Shown piece by piece: positions 33,511-39,028 of a stretch of DNA of 39,028 nucleotides (position 1 is the first letter of the stretch; every line of letters begins with the position of its first letter). The translations under genes were made by a program, and so were the position numbers. Below the pieces are notes generated by a model. That model made no database searches. It was not told where the DNA came from and saw only the letters and a program-made list of their open reading frames with translations. Origin of the DNA: Tannerella sp. (GTDB taxonomy: Bacteria; Bacteroidota; Bacteroidia; Bacteroidales; Tannerellaceae); NCBI GenBank assembly GCA_031257565.1, contig JAIROL010000189.1:1-39028 (forward strand), read 5' to 3'.

Positions 33511-35151
33511 ATGAAGAAGATCATATCTGTTTGTATGGGCGTCCTGTTTTTATTTTGCGGCACGGATATATATGCCTGTACGGGGTTTCTTGTTGGAAAA
33601 AAGGCGTCGGTGGACGGCTCGGTAATGATTTCTTATGCTGCCGATTCGCATACGTTGTATGGCGAGATGTATCGCTGGCCGGCGGCCGTCTGGCCAAAAG
33701 GCGCGTTCCTTGAGGTTGTGGAGTGGGATTCCGGCAGGCCTCTGGGGAAAATACCGCAGGTTGAACAAACGTATGCGGTAATAGGAAACATGAACGAGCA
33801 TCAGCTTGCCATTACGGAAAGCACATGGGGAGGCCGCCCTGAACTTGTCGATACGACCGGCATTATCGATTACGGAAGCCTCATCTATATAACTTTACAG
33901 AGAGCAAAAACAGCCCGTGAAGCCATAAAAACGATGGCTGATCTGGTTGCGGATCATGGTTATTGCAGCGGTGGGGAATCTTTTTCGATAGCTGATAAAA
34001 ACGAAGCATGGATCATGGAAATGATCGGTAAAGGCGCTGGTAATAAAGGCGCGGTATGGGTTGCCATACGTATTCCGGATGACTGTATCTCCGCACACGC
34101 CAATCAGTCGAGAATACATCAGATACCTTTTGATGATCAAGAAAATTGTATGTATTCGCCGGATGTGGTTTCTTTGGCCCGGGAGAAAGGTTATTTTAAC
34201 GGAAAAGATAAGGATTTCAGTTTTACAAATGCTTATTGTCCGTATGATTTCGGAGGTTTACGTGGCTGCGAAGCTCGCGTATGGGCTTTTTTCCGTAAAT
34301 ATGATCCGTCTATGGATAAGTATGAAGCGCTTATAAAAGGCGATTTTACCCAAAAGCCGATGCCTTTATATATAAAACCGAATCGTAAACTTTCGGTACA
34401 GGATGTACAGAACGGTATGCGCGATCATTATGAAGGTACGGATCTTGATATGACGAAAGATGCGGGAGCAGGACCCTATAAGGTTCCTTACCGTTGGCGT
34501 CCGATGCATTTTGAGGTGGATGGACAGGAATATTTGAATGAGCGCGCTATCGCTACTCAGCAATCCGGATTTGTCATTGTTCCGCAATTGAGGAATTGGT
34601 TGCCGGACGCTATAGGCGGTATTCTTTGGTTTGCTGTTGACGATGCGGATATGGCGGTATTTAATCCGGTCTATTGTTCTTCGCTTGCGGTACCTGAATG
34701 TTATCGTGCGGGTAATGGCGATCTGTATAACTTTTCATGGACTTCGGCGTTCTGGATACATAACTGGGTGGCTAATACGGCCTATAGCAAGTATGATTTT
34801 ATGATCAAGGATATCCGAAAGGTGCAGCAGGAACTGGAGGACGAGTACCGGCATACGATTCCTGCGATTGATAAAGCTGCGGCGGAATTATATAACAAAA
34901 ATCCGGAAGAAGCGCGCCGTTTTCTTACATGGTACAGCACAACTACGGCAGACAAGGCAACTGTACGCTGGAAGCAGCTTGGCGAATATCTGCTGGTAAA
35001 GTATATTGACGGAAATGTAAAAAAAGAAGAGAACGGACAATTTAAACGTACCCGGTACGGAATGCCGGCTTCTCCTGATTTTCCCGGATATGACGAAGAT
35101 TATTACCGGTCGATAGCGAATAGCGCCGGAGATAGATTGAAAGTGAAATGA
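33511..35151 (+). CDS. Secreted C69-family dipeptidase
   Basis: The 546-residue peptidase has a signal peptide (IISVCMGVLFLFCGTDIYA) whose cleavage would expose Cys23 of CTGFLVGKKAS as the N-terminal nucleophile, as in the Ntn-hydrolase family C69 (PepD, broad dipeptidases). Other conserved blocks are GNMNEHQLAITESTWGGRPE, DYGSLIYITLQRAKTAREAI and GESFSIADKNEAWIMEMIGK. It is probably periplasmic and takes dipeptides. It has its own unit between two terminator or repeat regions. Confidence 0.88.
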   Translation: MKKIISVCMGVLFLFCGTDIYACTGFLVGKKASVDGSVMISYAADSHTLYGEMYRWPAAVWPKGAFLEVVEWDSGRPLGKIPQVEQTYAVIGNMNEHQLAITESTWGGRPELVDTTGIIDYGSLIYITLQRAKTAREAIKTMADLVADHGYCSGGESFSIADKNEAWIMEMIGKGAGNKGAVWVAIRIPDDCISAHANQSRIHQIPFDDQENCMYSPDVVSLAREKGYFNGKDKDFSFTNAYCPYDFGGLRGCEARVWAFFRKYDPSMDKYEALIKGDFTQKPMPLYIKPNRKLSVQDVQNGMRDHYEGTDLDMTKDAGAGPYKVPYRWRPMHFEVDGQEYLNERAIATQQSGFVIVPQLRNWLPDAIGGILWFAVDDADMAVFNPVYCSSLAVPECYRAGNGDLYNFSWTSAFWIHNWVANTAYSKYDFMIKDIRKVQQELEDEYRHTIPAIDKAAAELYNKNPEEARRFLTWYSTTTADKATVRWKQLGEYLLVKYIDGNVKKEENGQFKRTRYGMPASPDFPGYDEDYYRSIANSAGDRLKVK

Positions 35152-35164
35152 AATTCAACCAAAC

Positions 35165-35183
35165 TAAATAATGTACTCATGAA
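35165..35183 (+). repeat. Leader duplication copy 1
   Basis: These 19 bases (TAAATAATGTACTCATGAA) recur exactly at 35307-35325, where they contain the start codon of the outer-membrane gene. Here the ATG opens only 13 codons (MKRTCKTACAGDI). Confidence 0.7.
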
Positions 35184-35306
35184 ACGAACATGCAAAACGG
35201 CTTGCGCCGGAGATATATGAACATGGCGAGTTTACTCGTGATTGATAATTTTAAAAAGTATTGCGTGATTGCCAAAGGCAATTCATGTTTCCTTAGTGTT
35301 AAATAA

Positions 35307-35325
35307 TAAATAATGTACTCATGAA
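35307..35325 (+). repeat. Leader duplication copy 2, with the start codon of the outer-membrane gene
   Basis: Exact second copy of 35165-35183, offset by 142 bases. The ATG at 35321 is the start of the barrel protein. The interval holds a short inverted repeat ATTGCC-AAA-GGCAAT (35268-35282). Confidence 0.7.
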
Positions 35326-35860
35326 GAGATTAGTATTTTTAACGGTGTGCTTAGTCGTTTTTGTGGCTAATGGCTTTGCCCAGAGCGACTATAAGGGAGA
35401 AAAAGGCGTTTCTTCCGTTGGCGTAATATTGGGGTATGCAGTGGAGAACGAGACCGCTGTTTTCGGCGTTGACTACAGATATAATATAAAAGACCGTATA
35501 CGTTTAGCGCCGTCAATTTTGTATACGGTAAAAAATGATGATAATAGAAGTACGTGGTATGTAAATGCGGATGCGCATTACCTGATGCGCGTTACGGATA
35601 AAATGACGATCTATCCGGTCGGAGGCCTCGGACTTTCTATTTGGAATTTTGATAATGTTTCAAATGAAGTTCTTATATTGAAAGATAGCTATTTAAGTAC
35701 GGACTCGGAGACAAAAATACGTTTAGGACTTAATTTGGGTTTCGGGGGAGAGATGCGCCTGACTCGGGATCTCATCGTTGGCGCGGAATTCAGATATAAC
35801 CTGACAATCAGACATGACAATCAGGCGATGATTCTGACGCGTGCGGCATATTATTTCTAA
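35321..35860 (+). CDS. Outer-membrane beta-barrel protein
   Basis: The 179-residue protein has a signal peptide (LVFLTVCLVVFVANGFAQ) followed by alternating strands: VGVILGYAVENETAVFGVDY, RIRLAPSILYTVKN and TIYPVGGLGLSIWNF. The end is a barrel closure with a terminal aromatic (AMILTRAAYYF). It resembles small OmpX/OmpW-sized barrels of the Bacteroidetes. No substrate can be assigned. A duplicated leader sits upstream and radA follows after 45 bases. Confidence 0.75.
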   Translation: MKRLVFLTVCLVVFVANGFAQSDYKGEKGVSSVGVILGYAVENETAVFGVDYRYNIKDRIRLAPSILYTVKNDDNRSTWYVNADAHYLMRVTDKMTIYPVGGLGLSIWNFDNVSNEVLILKDSYLSTDSETKIRLGLNLGFGGEMRLTRDLIVGAEFRYNLTIRHDNQAMILTRAAYYF

Positions 35861-35905
35861 CTAAAAAAACGGCGAACCTATATTTAAGGCAGGCAGGATT
35901 AAATA

Positions 35906-37276
35906 ATGGTAAAAATAAAGTCCGTATATGTGTGTTCCAATTGCGGGGCAGAGTCTTTAAAATGGATAGGCAAGTGTCCGTCGTGTGGCGAATGGAATAC
36001 CTATGCGGAAGAGGCGATAAAAAAAGAGCCGGCTGCACAGCGTTCTATTCCCGGCGTGGAACGGAGCGGCGTAAAACTGCAGCTTCTGCGTGACGTGACG
36101 TCGGAAGAAGAGGTTCGTTTGGACTTACATGACGCCGAGCTTAATCGGACGCTTGGGGGCGGATTTGTCAAAGGTTCCCTTGTTCTTATCGGCGGCGAAC
36201 CGGGCATTGGTAAATCTACGCTTGTATTGCAGACTGTCCTGAAATCAAAAGAGTTGCGCACTTTATATGTTTCCGGCGAGGAAAGCGCACAGCAGTTGAA
36301 ACTACGTGCAGACCGTCTGTCCGGCGGCGCCGATAGCATAGAGAATTGCTATATTCTTTGCGAAACCAATCTTGAGCAAGTTTTTGTACAGGCGTATCAT
36401 CTTCAACCGGATTTACTGATAATTGATTCCATACAAACCATGTTTACGGAAATGGCGGAATCTTTTCCTGGAAGCGTTACGCAGGTACGCGAATGCAGCG
36501 CTATGATATTGAAATATGCCAAAGAAACCGGAACGCCGGTGTTGCTGATAGGGCACATCAATAAAGAAGGTAGTCTTGCGGGACCTAAAGCGCTGGAACA
36601 TATTGTAGATGCGGTTTTGCAGTTTGAAGGCGACCGGCATTATATGTATCGCATCCTGCGCAGTATAAAAAATCGTTTTGGAAGTACGTCGGAGCTTGGT
36701 ATTTATGAGATGCGCCGGAACGGGCTTCGTCAGGTAAGTAATCCTTCGGAACTATTGTTGACGGAAAATCATGAAGGGTTGAGCGGCGTGGCGATAGCTG
36801 CAGCCGTAGAAGGAGTACGCCCGTTTTTGATAGAAACCCAATCCCTGGTCAGTTCTGCCGTTTACGGAAATCCGCAGCGTAGCGCCACAGGGTTTGATAT
36901 ACGTCGCATGAATATGTTGCTGGCCGTATTGGAGAAACGCGCAGGTTTTAAACTTGCCCAGAAGGATGTATTTCTGAATATAGCCGGAGGATTACGGATA
37001 AACGACCCTGCGATGGATCTGTCTGTTATCAGCGCCGTATTGTCGTCCAGTCTGGATGTCGCTATCGATCGTGGCGTTTGTATGGCCGGCGAAGTGGGAC
37101 TGTCCGGAGAAATTCGTCCGGCAACCCGTATGGAACAACGTATCCGGGAGGCGGAGAAACTTGGTTTTTCACGTATTATAATACCTCAAATGAAGGGCGT
37201 TGAAGGCTTAAAATCCAAAATAGAAGTCATAAAAGTAAGGAAAGTAGAGGAGGCTTTCCGGGAGTTGTTTGGCTGA
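35906..37276 (+). CDS. radA: DNA repair protein RadA
   Basis: The 456-residue RecA-like protein aids branch migration in recombination repair. The N-terminal zinc finger has Cys 10, 13, 24 and 27 (CSNCGAESLKWIGKCPSCGE). Walker A GGEPGIGKST lies at about 96-105, followed by VSGEESAQQLKLRADRL, the RadA-specific KNRFGSTSELG and a C-terminal Lon-like domain (FKLAQKDVFLNIAGGLRIND). All family motifs are intact. Confidence 0.97.
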   Translation: MVKIKSVYVCSNCGAESLKWIGKCPSCGEWNTYAEEAIKKEPAAQRSIPGVERSGVKLQLLRDVTSEEEVRLDLHDAELNRTLGGGFVKGSLVLIGGEPGIGKSTLVLQTVLKSKELRTLYVSGEESAQQLKLRADRLSGGADSIENCYILCETNLEQVFVQAYHLQPDLLIIDSIQTMFTEMAESFPGSVTQVRECSAMILKYAKETGTPVLLIGHINKEGSLAGPKALEHIVDAVLQFEGDRHYMYRILRSIKNRFGSTSELGIYEMRRNGLRQVSNPSELLLTENHEGLSGVAIAAAVEGVRPFLIETQSLVSSAVYGNPQRSATGFDIRRMNMLLAVLEKRAGFKLAQKDVFLNIAGGLRINDPAMDLSVISAVLSSSLDVAIDRGVCMAGEVGLSGEIRPATRMEQRIREAEKLGFSRIIIPQMKGVEGLKSKIEVIKVRKVEEAFRELFG

Positions 37277-37399
37277 AAGTTTCCCTGTAATAGCGCGTAA
37301 AGCGTTTAAACGATAAGATATCCCATTTAACGTTTTGTGCCTGTCGTCGCGCTAACGACACGAGTGAAAAGGCCGTTTTTTTTGAGTTAAAAGGAAAAT

Positions 37400-39025
37400 A
37401 TGATAAAGGAATTACGATTACGTATTTTGCCGGAAGAGGCGGTTAATGAACAGTCGTTGCGAGCGGTAGTTTGTCGTGAAACGGGCGAGAATCCGGAAGC
37501 GATCCGTGCGGTACGCGTATTGAAACGTTCGATCGACGCCCGGCAACGGATGGTTTATGCGAATGTGTCGCTAAGGGTTTTTATCAACGAGGAACCTGCG
37601 GATAATGAATTTAGAACGATTGAATATAAGGATGTTTCAGGCAAGAGGCAGGCGATTGTGGTAGGAGCCGGTCCGGGAGGGTTATTTGCTGCGCTTCGCC
37701 TGATTGAACTTGGATTCTGCCCCGTTGTGCTGGAGCGTGGAAAAAACGTTCATGACCGGAAAAAAGATATTGCGCTAATCAGCCGTGAGCATTGCGTTAA
37801 TCCGGAATCCAATTATTGCTTTGGCGAAGGCGGCGCGGGCGCATATTCCGACGGGAAATTATACGCCCGCAGCAAGAAGCGCGGCTCTGTCGACCGGATT
37901 TTGCATATTTTCTGCCAGCATGGCGCCGGTCGATCGATCTTATCCGACGCGCATCCGCATATCGGAACGGACAAGCTGCCTGGCGTAATCGAAAATATGC
38001 GTAACCGGATTCTACAATCCGGCGGCGAAGCGCATTTCGAAACATGCATGGAATCGTTGATCATAAAGAATGATGAAGTAATTGGCGTGCAAACGCGCGA
38101 CGGTCGTTTGTTTATGGGGCCGGTCATACTTGCAACCGGACATTCTGCGCGGGATGTGTATCGCTACCTTGCCTCTCGGCAGATTGCCATGGAAGCAAAA
38201 GGCATTGCCGTCGGCGTACGCCTTGAACATCCGCAACTGCTTGTCGATCAGATTCGCTATCATAATAAAAGCGGAAGAGGGGCGTTTCTTCCGGCGGCAG
38301 AATATCGTTTTGTCGCTCAATCTGCAGGTAGGGGCGTCTATTCCTTTTGTATGTGTCCCGGCGGATTCGTCGTACCTGCGGCAAGCGGGCCGGAAGAGGT
38401 GGTGGTAAACGGAATGTCGCCGTCGAGCCGTAGTTCCCGATGGGCAAATTCCGGCATGGTGGTCGAAATACGATCGGAAGATTTATTAAACAGGGAATTG
38501 AATATGCGTAACGCCGGATTGAATATTTCCGCAGATACAGGGTCCATACTACCGTATGGATTATCCGATAATTTATCTATGATGCATTTTCAGGAGCGAC
38601 TGGAGCGGCTGTGTTGGATAAACGGAGGCATGAGGCAAACGGCCCCTGCGCAACGAATGGCGGATTTTGTGCAGAAGCGTAACTCATCGGATCTGCCTGT
38701 TTCGTCTTACACGCCCGGATTATTGGCGTCTCCGTTACATTTCCGGATGCCGGAATTTATTACGTCCCGTTTGCGTGACGGTTTTCGTCAATTTGATAAA
38801 GTGTCGCGCGGTTTTCTGACGAACGAAGCTTGTATGATCGGGGTAGAAACGCGAACATCGTCTCCTGTTCGCATTCTGCGCGACCGGGAGACGATGCAAC
38901 ATATAACATTGAGAGGTCTATATCCTTGCGGAGAAGGCGCAGGTTATGCCGGAGGTATTGTTTCTGCCGCAATCGATGGAGAACTTTGCGCAGAACGCGT
39001 GTCGGAAAAACTGCTTTTTAAATAG
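37400..39025 (+). CDS. FAD-dependent oxidoreductase (COG2509 type)
   Basis: The 541-residue protein starts MIKELRLRILPEEAVNEQSL, a ~85-residue N-terminal domain typical of COG2509. The Rossmann FAD-binding loop GAGPGG follows at residues 89-94, with ERGKNVHDRKKDI after it. ESNYCFGEGGAGAYSDGKLY is the family signature, and PCGEGAGYAGGIVSAAIDGE at the C-terminus is the second flavin-binding block. The substrate is unknown; the family is annotated only as putative dehydrogenases. It is complete, ending at TAG three bases before the window end. Confidence 0.88.
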   Translation: MIKELRLRILPEEAVNEQSLRAVVCRETGENPEAIRAVRVLKRSIDARQRMVYANVSLRVFINEEPADNEFRTIEYKDVSGKRQAIVVGAGPGGLFAALRLIELGFCPVVLERGKNVHDRKKDIALISREHCVNPESNYCFGEGGAGAYSDGKLYARSKKRGSVDRILHIFCQHGAGRSILSDAHPHIGTDKLPGVIENMRNRILQSGGEAHFETCMESLIIKNDEVIGVQTRDGRLFMGPVILATGHSARDVYRYLASRQIAMEAKGIAVGVRLEHPQLLVDQIRYHNKSGRGAFLPAAEYRFVAQSAGRGVYSFCMCPGGFVVPAASGPEEVVVNGMSPSSRSSRWANSGMVVEIRSEDLLNRELNMRNAGLNISADTGSILPYGLSDNLSMMHFQERLERLCWINGGMRQTAPAQRMADFVQKRNSSDLPVSSYTPGLLASPLHFRMPEFITSRLRDGFRQFDKVSRGFLTNEACMIGVETRTSSPVRILRDRETMQHITLRGLYPCGEGAGYAGGIVSAAIDGELCAERVSEKLLFK

Positions 39026-39028
39026 TTA

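Noticed and set aside
1-39028. CRISPR array or rRNA genes
   Set aside because: No regularly spaced direct repeats and no rRNA sequence were seen on reading through the window.

Overview
The window is chromosomal DNA of a Bacteroidetes bacterium, most likely order Bacteroidales. The evidence is the gene order rpsU-xerC-hpf-tRNA-Thr-tRNA-Thr-tuf-tRNA-Trp-secE-nusG-rplK-rplA-rplJ-rplL-rpoB-rpoC, several intergenic matches to the Bacteroidetes promoter (TTTG, 19-20 bases, TAnnTTTG), a scarcity of strong Shine-Dalgarno sites, PepSY-like and PorT-like envelope proteins, an SDR-type L-threonine dehydrogenase and a pyruvoyl arginine decarboxylase. I cannot name a genus from sequence alone.

Left region (1-7600), accessory. 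A small FeoB-associated Cys-rich protein and tRNA-Pro(TGG) are followed by a decayed island. The 3' half of tRNA-Pro (378-406) recurs imperfectly at 7436-7464, so the whole stretch may be an old tRNA-integrated element. It holds a YoeB/YefM-type toxin-antitoxin pair, a HicB fragment, the C-terminal half of a tyrosine recombinase, a HipA-like kinase overlapping a HIRAN-domain partner next to a perfect 24-base palindrome, a GNAT toxin with a 52-residue putative antitoxin, phage-type repressors, a broken HTH/J-domain gene and a DUF2693 gene. Several genes are truncated or frameshifted.

Envelope cluster (7604-9875, minus strand). A lipoprotein with two PepSY-like domains, an outer-membrane beta-barrel and a secreted single-domain PepSY-like protein form an apparent operon.

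Core expression region (10288-26291, plus strand). rpsU, xerC and hpf are followed by tRNAs, EF-Tu, SecE/NusG, the L11-L1-L10-L12 genes, an attenuator-like hairpin, rpoB, rpoC and a HerA-like ATPase. Promoters with near-perfect Bacteroidetes elements precede rpsU, xerC and the tRNA-Thr/tuf unit.

Right region (26292-39028). A multiply broken HAD-IB phosphatase gene and an IS1595-type transposase remnant lie upstream of an 860-residue membrane protein. It joins an exported LamG-like and kelch-like region, through one membrane helix, to a cytoplasmic SARP/BTAD-like DNA-binding module, and looks like a one-protein transmembrane transcription regulator. It is the most interesting gene here. Then come tdh with its own promoter, two consecutive PAP2 phosphatases, pyruvoyl-dependent arginine decarboxylase, a secreted C69 dipeptidase, an outer-membrane barrel preceded by a duplicated leader, radA and a COG2509-type FAD protein that ends just inside the window.
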